Shown piece after piece: positions 10,690 through 21,735 of a DNA stretch of 64,000 nucleotides. Source of the DNA: Paralvinella palmiformis (taxonomy: Eukaryota; Annelida; Polychaeta; Terebellida; Alvinellidae); assembly GCA_025642065.1 (NCBI GenBank), contig JAODUP010000313.1:493503-557502 (forward strand). Reading direction: 5' to 3'. Within the stretch, counting starts at the first letter, position 1; each line of letters starts with the position of its first letter. Under the pieces are notes generated by a model that worked only from the letters and a program-made list of their open reading frames with translations, was not told the origin of the DNA and made no database searches. A program made the translations under genes and the position numbers.

Positions 10690-11880
10690 ACGTGCTACAT
10701 ATTAGTTATAAGACGATCCCATATATAATATAAGAAATATGTAATACATTCATTTACATTGAAATAATTAACCATGTTCTCAATGAATAAAGGATTCGTA
10801 TTTTAGCAGAATGAATATTTTTTAATTATTCTAGTAGAGAGCATCTCACGTGCTTATTGAGATAATATAATCTGATTATTGCCGAAAAATTATGTTTTTA
10901 TTTGTATTAATATGAATCATAAATATTTATCACCCTCCGAGAAACCTCCATCCAATGCTTCATACAGCATTAAGTACAGTTTTGATTATGAATGAAAGAA
11001 TACAGAAGCTGCAACATAATGTTTTGTTTTTGCAGACTAAATAATCTGATTAATGCATGAATAATGGAAAAGTAATTATCTTGAATGGGAACATGTTGTC
11101 GTTTTCCACAGCCAATAATTATTTATAACCGAGAAAGTGAATGCTGTTTGTAATTGGATTTATTCATTCCCTTATCGTCTTCTGTATTAGTCAAACCTTT
11201 TACGATGAGGAAATATGTCGTAAATCATCTATAAAATTAATGACTAATTGTCTTCAGCATCTGATGTGTCCATTCTACAAATAAAGACATTTAATTAGTT
11301 CTTAATTTAAGTAGTTGGTCATTCAAATAATGATGCAAATAAATGAAATACAATCACATATAGTGGTTGATAATAATTTTCTTGTTCCACGAAGTGGTAA
11401 TACGGGGAACCTATATTACAAACACTTCAATGTTATAGATCAATAATCTTCCAGAAATTAAAGAGATATTTCAGCCTTATTAAATTCTGCTTTGACCCAA
11501 CACTGGTTTGAGTACATTCGGATATCTAAGACTCGATAGTAGAAAACCTTTTAGGGTTTACTGAGGACAGATTTTATATCATAGTATACCTTTACAGACA
11601 TACCTCCGTCCATTTCTCTTAGTGATGGTGATATTAAGAACCTCAAAAGGCCAAGTCCAAGCTATTCGCAAAATTTAGGATGTGGAAAGAATCACAGCAT
11701 TGGGTACTTTCACATGGACATAGCAACTGAGACAACAAGGGCAATGGCTATATTATAAACATATTACAATAATGCTATAGTCTGCCAACTTACAGATCTT
11801 ACAGAACACTAATGTATTTATAATATTTATCAATGTATTATGTATGAAATGTGTTTGATCTTTATGAGCTCAGAACATGT
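10690..11880. other. AT-rich spacer
   Basis: No coding or structural signal recognised. Confidence 0.5.
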
Positions 11881-11884
11881 TTTA

Positions 11885-11975
11885 ATTGTGTTTTAAATGT
11901 TAAGCGTCTTAGAACAATTTCGGTTGAATAAGGCGCTATATAAAATATTATTATTCTATTATATTCTATTATATT
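11885..11975 (+). mobile_element. LINE/SINE 3' tail
   Basis: TTAAGCGTCTTAGAAC...AATAAGGCGCTATATAAAATATTATTATT has the shape of a retroelement 3' end (AAGCGCCTT..., GGCGCTATATAAA, short ATT repeats). Related tails lie near 17885-17960 and 45255-45335. Confidence 0.55.
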
Positions 11976-12099
11976 ATAGTATCATTAAATTAGTGAGTAA
12001 ACACCGAATCAAGTACAATATTTCCACTTAATAAATCATCACAATAACTTCAGTATTTGATTGTTCTATCTATTGTTGAGTATAATGAAGCTGGTCTAG

Positions 12100-12142
<43 letters not shown>

Positions 12143-12379
12143 TTTATTTATTTGATGAGCCTCCAAAGCGAGAATACAAGAATAAAACATAAAATAATAC
12201 AACAATCACGTAAAAATATTGTATATAATTAAATGACTAGAATGGACATAACATTTGAGTAATAACATCAATATTATGGTTACCACTTGATAAGAGAAAA
12301 CGTATTAAGTCCACAATATCATTATCTGCTGTTAATATTACTAAGTTGCGTGTTTGACTAGCGGCATTATGCTTATCAC
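11976..12379. other. AT-rich spacer with (TA)n
   Basis: (TA)n at 12102-12140; nothing else recognised. Confidence 0.6.
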
Positions 12380-12835
12380 AAATAATCTTTATCACAAAAA
12401 TCCCGATTGACTCACACTTTTTAACAACAAGGACGGAGTGTGACTTTTGCGTGACTTTGATAAAGACGTATTTCTGAATAATTGTAGTTCCTGAAGATGA
12501 ATACCGTCAACAAAAAGAGGAATTCTCAGAGCATACAATAAAGACGTATTACGACTATAAGGTTTTAGTGCCAGAGATGATTTAATAAGTCTATAGTGTA
12601 TTTGTTTCGGTTTTACACATGTCGGTCTTGTACTGATATACACACAGCAGTCCATAAGTAAGTAGATGTCGTATGATAATGCTATATAAATGTGTTATTG
12701 CGTCAAGTGTTTTTACCACTAACACACAATTCAGCTCCTTGAAGCGCATAGAACGCCATTCTGGATGCTTTTATTCTTTCTTGTGCATGTGCTTTAGTAA
12801 TGCCTCTCACATATTAGGAAGGAGGCTAAAACCTC
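12380..12835 (-). pseudogene. LINE ORF2 C-terminal relic
   Basis: On the minus strand broken frames read AQERIKASRMAFYALQGAE near 12730-12790, then IIRHLLTYGLL near 12655-12690, then ALRIPLFVDGIHLQELQLF within 12450-12530. The order is that of the region downstream of the YADD motif in a group of invertebrate LINEs: an RI..AR.A.YAL block, a P.LxYG block, and a C-terminal block with an LPxxxxIHxxxLxLF pattern. Frameshifts separate the blocks and the catalytic RT core is absent. The plain frame 12392-12655 mixes two of these registers. The element level is fairly sure, the clade uncertain. Confidence 0.65.
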
Positions 12836-13140
12836 AAAATACATTGTAACAGCTTTGTTTATTAATAGCAGAGATCAAAGTGGAATCAATCAGTCATAGG
12901 ATGACAACAATTATATGGGTGTATGTCGCTGTCAATTTAGAGTTTCAAGGTCATTTTAAATGTCATGAAGATCACAAAGGTCAAACATGCCAGTTCACAA
13001 GTTTATTTGTTTAAGTAGTTTATGATTGCAGGAGAATCATGATAATTGGCACATAAAATTCGTCATATCCAAATAAGTGAACATTCGAAAATCCACGATA
13101 ACGTTGCCGAGATTCATTCGATTTGAATTATATTGGCGTC
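12836..13140. other. AT-rich spacer
   Basis: No feature recognised. Confidence 0.5.
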
Positions 13141-13641
13141 TATTTGTATGTTTTTAAATATGCTGAAGCTGTTTTAACAAATTTGTCTGCATCCTTCTTC
13201 CTGGCCGTGATAGCAACTGTTCTTTATTTGCTTACAACCAGATCTTTGACTAGTAGTTGGTATATATTGCATGAAGTTCCAGGGCATCTCTAGTTGGAGG
13301 CAACATCTCCTGACCCTTCTTGGCCTTACCAAACAGCTGTAGTTTGGTATGGTTGATGGTTGGCTGTTCCGGTGTGCCATATAGGTGACACACAAACTCT
13401 TCAGCTGGTGCGAGTTCTCCATCATGACCAACTCCGCTTACAACAAATGGGTGCTTCTGGAATGTTTTCCAGCAGGACTTCTTCCCATGACCACTGAATG
13501 CTGAAGTAGTGTCAAAGGCTGTGAGTGCATGGCAGCTGAGTAGGTTTGTTCCTGACAGTTGTTCTTTCTTGGACATGCTATATGATACTGCTTCATCATT
13601 GGTCGGCGCAAGACTAATACACCACAACGATTATACAACAA
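13141..13641 (-). pseudogene. Fragment of a repeat-associated protein family with HALTxxDTTSAF motif
   Basis: The minus-strand frame 13250-13627 contains LLSCHALTAFDTTSAFSGHG (residues 30-49), KKSCWKTFQKHPF, a FVCHLYG block near residue 80 and LPPTRDALELHAIYTNY at the end. A second frame continues YQSKIW and ANKEQLL toward 13174. I recognise the pattern HALTGCDTTSAFxGKGKK...FVCxLYG...LPPTxDxLxxHxxRANYQ from large invertebrate uncharacterised proteins that often lie near mobile elements. Its biochemical role is not known to me. Here the GC of HALTGCDT is replaced by AF. The fragment lacks the N-terminus and needs a frameshift for its C-terminus, so it is a relic. Confidence 0.6.
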
Positions 13642-13705
13642 AAGGGGGAAACAAAAAGTGACAAAAAGGTGAAATGACCAATACTAATAAAACGAAATAA
13701 CTAAT
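13597..13705 (+). repeat. Left copy of a ~110-bp direct repeat flanking the BEL/Pao relic
   Basis: Shares CTAATACACMACAACGATTATA and following GTGACA-, AAATGACC- and CTAATAAA-containing blocks with 18268-18385 in the same orientation, roughly three bases in four identical by eye. Confidence 0.7.
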
Positions 13706-14010
13706 ACATACCACCCCCAAAGTGAAGACTATTTGAAATATCCTCACTTTAATCCCATATGGTATTGGAACTTTTCATGATACATCTAATGAACAGTAAT
13801 CATGAGAAATACATCATAATATTCAAGCACTTATTCAATAATCCAAAGCAAGGTACATATAATATAATACCATATAAGCATCCTACCATAGTACCATGAT
13901 AATACAAATGTTACGATATAAAACAATACATTATATTAGTGATCATACATCATAATAACACAGTTAAATATCATACGACATATTCATAGAATCAAATCAT
14001 TTAATCAGCT
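13706..14010. other. AT-rich stretch downstream of the BEL/Pao integrase
   Basis: This is where a 3' LTR would be expected on the minus strand. No terminal TG...CA pair could be assigned by eye. Confidence 0.4.
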
Positions 14011-14016
14011 TCAAGT

Positions 14017-14300
14017 ACTCGACAATGCTTGTGCATTCGACAAAGTTTGTGTATTGATAATCTTACCAAGAGCCCATGAGCTCCTTGGCGAGTTATCCAT
14101 GATAACAATCACATCTCCAACTGATATGTTCTCCTTTGGATGGAACCATCTCGGGCGAGCTTGCAGTGCCACAATATATTCCCGCTTCCATCTCTTCTAA
14201 AAGCAGCCAGCGAGAAATTGGATCTGCTTCTAAGATCGCCTATCAAAGTTATTAACTCGGTTGAAGACATCACAAGGAAAGTCAAATCCTCCATGTAGCC
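14017..14300 (-). pseudogene. BEL/Pao integrase C-terminal (DUF5641-type) domain
   Basis: On the minus strand one frame (14017-14190) reads RWKREYIVALQARPRW, then a VGDVIVIMDNSPRSSWALGK block, and ends at a stop after NAQALSST. This is the chromodomain-like end of BEL/Pao integrases, with the usual WxREYI..LQ.R..W and GD.V...D...PR..W.LG pattern. The upstream GGFDFPCDVFNRV and FLAGCF segments are in a different register, so at least one indel is present. It follows the integrase core in the correct order and marks the 3' end of the pol gene. Confidence 0.85.
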
Positions 14301-14890
14301 TCAATAAATGGTTGGGCGTTAGAGCAACTAATTCGTTTACTTCACTATTATTCCTAGTAATTGGTTTGGCATTGAGTATTGCCTCAACTTTACAAAATGA
14401 TGTGTTCATCGCCTCATCATCTAAGCAAAATGTCTGATGTTATAGCAGAGTATACAACACCTGGATAACAGTACGAATCATCCTCTCCCATGGTCCACCA
14501 AAATAAGATTCACTGGGTGGATTAAACTCCCATTCTATTCCTTTCTGCAGCACGAAATTGTGAATCTGGGAATCATCCCAAGCTGTCAGCTGATGACGAA
14601 GTTCTCGCTAAGCTCCAACTATATTTATTCCGTTATCTGACATAATGGCTTTGGGGGAACCTCGGCGTGCAATGAATCGCCGTAGTGCATTCAAGCAGGA
14701 ATCTGTTATTAACGCTGCCGCTATTTCTATGTGAATAGCTCTCATGGTCAAGCATCTAATCAACACCCCATACCTTTTAACTGTGCTTCTACCTCGCTTA
14801 ACTTCTACAGATCCAAAATAATCCACGCTGACTCGAGTAAATGGAGGTTCATAAGCTACAGTTCTGTTTAAAGGTAAGTATGACGTATTT
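14301..14890 (-). pseudogene. BEL/Pao integrase catalytic core relic
   Basis: Minus strand. VAYEPPFTRVSVDYFG (14826-14880) supplies the first catalytic Asp. AIHIEIA is a conserved strand, SDNGINIVGA (near 14610-14640) supplies the second Asp, and NPPSESYFGGPWERMIR (about 14475-14525) supplies the Glu. VNELVALTPNHLL near 14300-14345 is the conserved tail before the DUF5641-type block. All three acidic residues survive, but a stop after VGA and further indels break the frame. In an intact element the enzyme would insert the cDNA copy; this copy cannot be translated through. Confidence 0.88.
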
Positions 14891-15110
14891 TGTTACATTG
14901 ACTTGGCTCTGTATCGACGACAGATTACACACCTAGAAATAAGTCCTTTGATCATAATCCCAGCCTGCAGCATCCAAGACATCTGTCTAACATGAGCTAA
15001 GATGATATTTCGCCCGAGGTGACCAACTACACAATGGGCATCATATAAGATGAACTTGGAGACATAATATTGTGCTAGTAATAGGATAGGATGTTTCACA
15101 TCAAATTGAG
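14891..15110 (-). pseudogene. BEL/Pao integrase zinc-binding (H2C2) domain
   Basis: The minus-strand frame contains VVGHLGRNIILAHVRQMSW followed by IKGLISRCVICRRYRAK. This is the HLGR...R..YW...........C..C.R signature of the integrase N-terminal zinc finger; the first His is displaced in this copy. It lies immediately N-terminal to the catalytic core with a short frame break near 14890. Confidence 0.8.
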
Positions 15111-15995
15111 TGAGGACTTGCCAATTCGATGACGCACACGTAAGATACCATCTACAATAATTGGATCTAACTCGTGGATAGAATGACGACCCTTAGAAAC
15201 ACAACGCCCATTGTTCAAAGCTTAAAGTTATACTTTGAAGAATATATTCTATTCAGACTAGCAAATGATACGTTTGGCTTCATCCAGGTCATATACCTCG
15301 ATTTGTCTCAAATAATGTTTACTGTTGGTCATCGGGTTAGCCTTGTAGCTGCTAATCTTCAACCTTCAACCTTCATTTACACCAAAGTCGGATCTGATTC
15401 TTTAATAGATAGCTCCTTCAGCAATGAATTCCGTATAAAAACTCATCGTTTCAAACACTGTTTAACCACTCAAAAAATAAGACATCAGTCTTTGAACTGG
15501 CTCATCATTATGTTCTATAGCCGCATGTACATGGAGCTTTACTCTTGGGTCAGTGTCAGGAATAGCCGTACATTCAGGCTCTGCAGGCCATTAAGATACA
15601 GGACAAGAAAGTCATTTGCCTTCATGCTCCTGGACACATCATCTACTGGGTTATCACCAAATTCCATTGGGTAACATGACTGCCATAGCTGATAACTGTA
15701 AGTCTGGTTACCACAAAGGTTTCGAAAAGGGAGTGTCCGTCCCATATATGCCGGAGGACAGCCATACAGTGTGAAAAAAGATATCAAATATTTCCTAATC
15801 AAACTGTTTATAAATCATGTGATGCATATGCACGGCTAATGTAGCGGCGGTTAATTCAAGCGATGGGATTGTAAATTTCTTCAATGAAGTAACTCCATAT
15901 CCCAACTGGGAAGCACCAGCAAAATGATGTAACTGAAATGTATGTACACGATTATCAGTCGATTTTATACATCTAGGAACTTCAAATCTTTCCAG
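15111..15995 (-). pseudogene. BEL/Pao RNase H and connection region, decayed
   Basis: On the minus strand LHHFAGASQLGYGVTSLKKF and IPSLELTAATLAV (15840-15935) match the ELHGFADAS..GYGA and IPRLEL.AA.LA blocks of Pao RNase H. The strands normally lying between them are missing, so there is an internal deletion. GDNPVDDVSRSM within 15539-15802 matches the conserved NPADDVSRG block. The rest needs several frameshifts. The plus-strand 166-codon frame at 15174-15674 lies opposite this and is a shadow. Confidence 0.75.
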
Positions 15996-16740
15996 CTTCT
16001 GTACATTTTCCAGTCATTTTTGCCAAGTAGCTAAGCTGTCTTCTTGAAGAACATCATCCCAGGGAATATTCTGCTTGCACATATTTGGCAGTAACATTTT
16101 GGCTCTCATGGTGTCTGGTGGGAGAAGTGAAAGAGGATCACACATCGAGTCACAAAAGAGAGTAGTCTACTTCTGGTAGGATCCAGGTGCCGAAGTACAA
16201 CATTGAACTTGAAACCATCTTTACTGTACACCAACTAATTCCTAGGGCTTTACCAGCAGGGAGATCCTCTTGTGCTAAATCCAATTTTTTCAGATTGTTG
16301 GCTCGCTCTTCCACAGGAACCGCCTCTATCACTTCCTGGCTATTACTGATCCACTTTGTCAGTTTGAAACCTCCTCTGCTATATAGTTCAATTATGTCTA
16401 ACATTACTGATTTAGTTTCTTGCTCAGCAGATACAGATTTCAGGAAGTCACCAACGTAAACATTATTATAGATCATATTGTACACGTCAGGAGGACAACA
16501 CTGCTTGTTTTCTTCTGCAGTACGTTGTAGCGCAACATTCGAGCATCAGGGTGATGATGTAGCTCCAAACAGGTAGACCAACATTCTGTAAACTACAGTT
16601 TTTTTAAACACAATTCACCACATTAATCTAAGACGGTCAACATCAGATTAGGAAACTCGAATTTGATAAACCATGGGCTCGATGTCAGACATAAGTGCTA
16701 TTTTCTCATGAAGAAAGTTTAGCAAAACACTCATAACGTT
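15996..16740 (-). pseudogene. BEL/Pao reverse transcriptase relic, YVGD in place of YVDD
   Basis: Minus strand. Segments FLHEKIALMSDIEPMVYQI, RLRLMW and VYLFGATSSP match the ...K.A.MADIE.MF.Q, D...LRFLW and HLFGA.SSP blocks. The palm motif reads YVGDFLKS (normally YVDDxLxS), a single Asp-to-Gly change at a metal-binding residue. GGFKLTKWISNSQEV and GKALGISW follow in the usual order (16150-16485). Several stops interrupt the upper part. This would be the enzyme that copies the element RNA; the copy is dead on both frame and catalytic grounds. Confidence 0.85.
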
Positions 16741-17165
16741 AGATGTCATAGGCAGGTTTACGCAAATGCTTGACAACGGATATCATGGCCTCTGGACTTG
16801 TAGTGAACCTGTGATGTGATATTGCAAGTAACCTTTCGTGTGGAATAAATTCGGGAACTGTTGCATCCAATTTGCTATGGAATATCAATTGTGCATGATC
16901 CTGAACTGGCCCCGGTAAAGTCTGGCGTGACTTTGTGTCAGTATGTGGCTTTGTGTCTAGTTGTGGCTGAGGGTCATCACAACGATCCAATACCTTAATT
17001 TTCGGATTAGATATAGCCATCAGGCTGGCAATGTTGAACACTCCTTCCTCAAATTTCAGACTTTTGTTTGTTCAATTGTTCAATTTGCTTGTCCAACAAT
17101 TCTGCTTGCTTCTGTTTTTCCTTGATCCTGAATGACGAAATGGTACTACGACTAGAAGTACATAT
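16741..17165 (-). pseudogene. BEL/Pao gag fragment with coiled coil
   Basis: On the minus strand SSRSTISSFRIKEKQKQAE and LLDKQIEQLNKQKSEI (about 17055-17160) form a charged heptad-like helix typical of BEL/Pao Gag N-terminal regions. It continues after a frame break into FNIASLMAISNPKIKVLDR. The expected zinc knuckles and aspartic protease between Gag and RT were not found, so an internal deletion of the Gag-protease region is likely. Assignment rests mainly on position and the coiled-coil type. Confidence 0.55.
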
Positions 17166-17660
17166 ACCTTGAGTACTACGAGATCGATGAGATCAAATAC
17201 CTTCTCACCGGCCTCGTCTCCCGTAGAATCTCTTCAACCCAATCCTTTAAGGTTTGCTGAAATGACTTAATGGAAGTTCCCTCTCACTAAGAGTGACAAT
17301 ATTCTGTTCACCTAAACAAGCGCTTAATCGTTTTTGGCAATAGCTGTTCCCTTGAATGATCGTATCTTTTCCATTTTACTGTAATAGGTATTCCAATTAT
17401 TCTCGGTCAATTTTCGTGAACGTCTGAACTAAAGATCATTACCAACTCTGACGGAATTAGTTGAAAGTAAGCCAACATTATAGTCCTGTTCTATCTCAAT
17501 TTTCAATCCAACAGGCTTAGCAGAAAACCCCGAGGGGCAGCATTTTTATCAAATCATCTGTTGACGAAGATCCCTGATGAATATGAACTATTGACGTATT
17601 CAGTTGTTTGCTGTATGTGATACATGATGGTGGAACAGCAGGATATCATAAGCCACTAAA
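17166..17660 (-). other. Upstream part of the BEL/Pao relic, unresolved
   Basis: The minus strand has only short protein-like snatches (CLGEQNIVTLSERE near 17290-17330). It is probably the decayed Gag start and leader, and the 5' limit is not clear. Confidence 0.35.
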
Positions 17661-18267
17661 TGAAAATTAAGTCCTTTGGGTGCCCATCAACGCAGTACCT
17701 ATCTAGTATATTGTTATATCAGTATATTATAACGATTTAATTTAGTTGGTTAAGTTTATTTTATTTTATTTGTCTTTTTTAAATCATACTATTACGTCAA
17801 AACAATTAATCACCACTATATTGTAATATTTTATTTTACATTTAATATATATTATTCCATGTCATTTTAACATTATACGTTTATATGTCTCGTATTGTAA
17901 AGCACTTTTGAACATGATATAGTAGATGAAAAGAGTGCTATATAAATATGATATATAAAACATAATAATGATAAGAAAGACATGAGGATTTGTCACAGAT
18001 TAGAAAATATTAACGATTTACTGTTCAGATTCCTACCAGTTCAGAAGATATGGTGCTTATGTGTCTAATGTATTTATTGCCTTTAAGTAATTTTACATAA
18101 TAATGACCACATATGGAACCCAGTAGTGATTGTCACTATACCGTACAAATGTCACAGATACTAATAAAGACGATTAACATTTTCTATTATCCTCATTAAC
18201 TACAAGCAAATTCTTTGACAGTAATCTGGTCACTACAAATATCGGAGGAATTTTCTCTCTGTTTCCT
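17661..18267. other. AT-rich spacer with a retroelement-like 3' tail
   Basis: GTAAAGCACTTTTGAAC...AAAGAGTGCTATATAAATATGATA at 17893-17955 resembles the tails at 11885 and 45255. Otherwise no feature. Confidence 0.45.
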
Positions 18268-18385
18268 TGGTCGGTGAAGCACTAATACACAACAACGATT
18301 ATAAAATAAAAAAAGAAGAAACGACCAATAGTGACAGAAAAAAGGGAAATGACCGATGCTAATAAACCTGATATGACCAATACAA
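18268..18385 (+). repeat. Right copy of the ~110-bp direct repeat
   Basis: Matches 13597-13705 in the same orientation. The two copies bracket the BEL/Pao relic about 4.7 kb apart. Confidence 0.7.
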
Positions 18386-18429
18386 ATAGACTTAAGATCA
18401 ATCCGACCAAACAGATTTCATTATTATAG

Positions 18430-18850
18430 GTACATCCAGACAAACGTACTCGTGTTTCCCCTATAGCCAACCTTAATCATAGCGTCACACCATAACACGC
18501 TGTACGTAACCTTGGTGTTACATTTGATAGCGATTTTAATTTGAGAAAATACATTTTTCTGACACGTCGCTGGTATTTCTACCATATTTGTGAGGTTCGA
18601 GGTATTCATCACCTTCATTCTCCTTCAGTAACCAAAACCATTGCTACAACAATCATTTCTAGTCGGCTTGATTGCTGCAAGTCTTTTCTTTATACCGTCG
18701 CATCTAAGGATATTCTAAAACTTAAATGATTTCGGAACTGCTTAGATAGGATTGTCACACAGTCTCCCCTTGGTTTTCTCATTCGGTGTCACTCCTGAAA
18801 TCAATTCATTAGCTCTCTGGTAAATATTACATCATTTTCAAAATCTTAAA
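18430..18850 (+). pseudogene. LINE (jockey/CR1-like) RT C-terminal relic
   Basis: Plus-strand broken frames read VRNLGVTFDSDFNLRKYI (18502-18555), a YHICEVRGIHHL block, then SRLDCCKSFLYTVASKDILK (about 18660-18719). They continue past a stop into FRNCLDRIVTQSPLGF. The order matches the classical VRNLGV.FD...., YYHL..I..IR, SRLDYCNSLLYG....I..LQ.VQN.LARIV..... stretch downstream of the YADD box. YCN of the diagnostic DYCNSLL is CCK here. It is 5'-truncated, as usual for LINE copies, and has no surviving catalytic core. Confidence 0.8.
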
Positions 18851-19158
18851 GTTGAATAGTTGAGGCCATGATCGAATAATAATGACAATATTCACAGTAA
18901 TCCAAGATAAGAATCCGGTATATTTACATGCTGTGACCATAACTGGATGTCGATACACTAAGCCCTGAACACGTATCAATCGCTGATTGGCTGACATATC
19001 CTGGAACCTCAGAATAAGTCTGGTGCGATTTTACTATAAAATATGCATTTCTTGTTGTTAAATGTGACAATTTCTAGTAGTATGAATTGGTCATAGCCAA
19101 ACTCGCCCAATACCTTCTTTTAAGGGATGTTTAGGTAGTGATATTCTGAGCAAGTGCC
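18851..19158. other. AT-rich spacer
   Basis: No feature recognised. Confidence 0.5.
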
Positions 19159-19159
19159 A

Positions 19160-19210
<51 letters not shown>

Positions 19211-19250
19211 TGGGTGTCCGAAAACACAAACTGCCCGTGCCAGATATCTA
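19156..19250. repeat. (TA)n flanked by CCACCA / TTGGTGG and a GGCACGGGCA block
   Basis: A (TA)n tract at 19162-19207 has near-inverted flanks CCACCA on the left and TTGGTGG on the right. The following CTGCCCGTGCCAGA (19229-19242) recurs near 22276-22290 beside the repeat at 21930-22330. Confidence 0.8.
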
Positions 19251-19636
19251 TTTTGATCTAGATTCCTTATTACATCAATGTAATAATTTATGTCATTATA
19301 ACATGTTTTACTGTATCAGGTTTATTATGTATACTGTAATATTTGTATTGTTGTGTTTTAAGCGGTCTTATGAAATGACCTTCTGTTAAATCCCGCAATA
19401 CTGTTTGATCGATTTATACTGCTAGAAGAGTTTGTTACTCCGGTAAATATCTCCATTGGTATTTAGCTGCGGGCAGAGTTTTTTCTTATAACATTGTAAG
19501 TAACTAGCTTACACTCATGTGTAGACATTGTTGAATGTATAGCTAGTATAATCCCGACGTGTCATTCGCAGTATCTAGATCTCTCCGATATCGGGTGCTC
19601 TCGATTATATTACAAATAGATCAAACCGATAGGCGC

Positions 19637-19690
19637 CTTAATTTAGATCCCTCACACCTAACTTCAAATACTGAGGGACGCTAAATTAAG
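19637..19690. repeat. Stem-loop, 10 + 6 bp arms
   Basis: CTTAATTTAG..CCCTCA at 19637-19654 pairs with TGAGGG...CTAAATTAAG at 19672-19690 around a 17-base loop. Confidence 0.85.
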
Positions 19691-19889
19691 TGTGGATGAA
19701 TGTTTACGAAGTGATGAATGTAGGCGTATGACGATTAGCTGTTACGCTTGAGAAAATAATAGTAATTACTTATTATTGAGGTGATATTTCGTTCTCGTCC
19801 AGTACTAATCTGTTGCGAAGTATTGCATCATAAAACATCCTTCTATCATAGCCTATCCGGAGCTTGAACTCAGGTGTTATAGTTCTGTG

Positions 19890-20290
19890 GCAAACTACAC
19901 TAAGAAAAGTTGTTGTAGAGCTGTAAATTCCGTGCACTATTTGCGTTTACGTGTTGGCCTGGGAATCCAGCACTTAACTGGGTGTAACAGACACAGTACG
20001 CTCTTAAAGTATTATAAGTAATCCTGACTCATGAATAGAAACACTTACGCATCTGAGCAATGGCAATGGGCACAGCCATTTTATACAATCAAGACTAGCT
20101 CTAGTCTGCTTGTCATAAATAACTCTCTATCTTGAAATTACGGGTAGATATCTTTGTCTGTCGTTTATTGGGTACCTTCACATGGTGTTGGGTTATTGAT
20201 AAATAACATTTAAACAGGTTATTATAACTAATTAGTTTGTACGGCAGACATTAAATCTGGTTTGAAAATGTTAATATATAGTTTTAACAG
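19890..20290 (+). repeat. Detached, diverged copy of the ~612-bp satellite unit
   Basis: Shares ATTCCGTGCACTATTTGCGT, GTGTTGGCCTGG, GACACAGTACGC and CTCTAGTCTGCTTGTC blocks in the same order as the tandem copies at 22348-24150. Its shared variants are closest to the third tandem copy. Confidence 0.85.
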
Positions 20291-20319
20291 CGCCCAGGAT
20301 ACCACGTCAAAAATGTCCT

Positions 20320-21095
20320 TGAAGAATTTAGAACATTGTATTGCTAATTTGCAGCTATGAATGAATCAAAATCTTCTAAGACTAAATGATAACAAACAAA
20401 TATTGTATATTTGGCATCACCATATTGTGTTAAATCCCTAATGCGTCAGTAAAAATGTATGAACATGTAACATTAGTAAGCCGAGCTGCCTATTACCATC
20501 TTACGACCATCCACTGTTTAAAAGCACTCTTGACACAAGAAGCACTTGTAACTGTAGTCCATGCCTTTGTTACATCTCATATAGACTATTGTAACTCCCT
20601 GTTATATGGCATTTCTGATTATAACATCAATCGCCTTCAGCGAATTCAGAATAATGCAGCTCACATAGTGACAAATACTGGAAAATATGATCATATCACC
20701 CCAATTCTTCAAAAACTACATTGGCTACCTGTTAGACAGCGTATCCATTTCAATATTTTATTAATAATATATAAATCTATCAATGATATGTCACCTGAAT
20801 ACCTGTATGAATTGGTGTCCATTAGAAAGCTATATCGACAACTCAGGTCATCCAGTCAGATAATTTTGTATGTGTCTCTGTCTAGGCTCAAGTCATATGG
20901 TAATTGTGCGTTAAGTGTTGCAGCCCCCACTTTGTGGAGTAGGTTGCCTGCAGATATTAGAAATGCGTCGTCTCTTGCAAATTTTATATCCGTTCTAAAA
21001 TCATAGCTGTTCACAGATAAATAAGAATCATCTTTTAAATATTCTGCTATTAAAGGCACTTATTAAATATAAATTATTATTTTAATGTCCGCTTT
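20320..21095 (+). pseudogene. LINE RT C-terminal relic, family L3T copy A
   Basis: The frame 20455-21006 (183 codons) is the C-terminal portion of a jockey/CR1-like reverse transcriptase. It contains HIDYCNSLLYGISDYNINRL, QRIQNNAAHIV, HWLPVRQRIHFNILL, a LKSYGNCALSVAAPTLWSRL block and a final LANFISVLKS. These are the post-catalytic thumb and C-terminal blocks; the YADD core is missing. The nucleotide sequence continues upstream to about 20320 in alignment with the minus-strand copy at 52690-53590, where an internal segment present in that copy (about 53420-53515) is deleted here. This is one of four copies of the same family in the window (32252-32755, 33255-33785 and 52690-53590 are the others). 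Confidence 0.88.
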
Positions 21096-21405
21096 AGCAC
21101 AGTTGTCAGTTTTCCAATAACAATTAAACTCTTAGTTTTAATAGTAGTCGCTTCATGACATTTGCCTGTTGTATAAATTAACCTTTGAAGACAGTGACAA
21201 TTGGAGTATAAAGTTTGTATGATGTTGCTTTGAAGCAAGATACAATAACTGGTAAACAACTATAAATAGAACTGCTTAGGTAATTAGCATTCTCACAACT
21301 ACAGTGATCTCATTTCGGTTTGTTACCCCCAGACACCATCACTCTACGTGATTAGCTTTTTAGAGCCTTATTCAACACGACTAAATTGCGCATTCACACT
21401 AACAT
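21096..21405. other. AT-rich spacer
   Basis: No feature recognised. Confidence 0.5.
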
Positions 21406-21407
21406 AG

Positions 21408-21467
21408 ACACTCACACACATATTAACACACACAGACACACGCGCGCGCGTGCACACACACACACAC

Positions 21468-21533
<66 letters not shown>

Positions 21534-21735
21534 TCGCCACTCTGGATTTAGTCCCCTGAAGAAACGTCCAGAGTTTGAATTCACGGTTCGAGATTCTCTG
21601 TGCCTGTGCCTTATTATACACATCTAAAACACACACATACACATACTCACAAACACATACAGTAACAGACAGATACTTACACACATACACATACAAACAT
21701 ATACATGGACACACACACACACACACATACATATT
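21408..21735. repeat. Compound (CA)n / (CG)n / (TA)n / (GA)n microsatellite and degenerate CA field
   Basis: CA with a CGCGCGCGTGCAC core to 21468, (TA)n to 21502, (GA)n to 21529, unique sequence, then degenerate CACATA to 21731. Confidence 0.95.

Noticed and set aside
15174..15674. 166-codon plus-strand frame
   Set aside because: It lies opposite the BEL/Pao connection region, whose minus-strand motifs are recognisable; it is a shadow.
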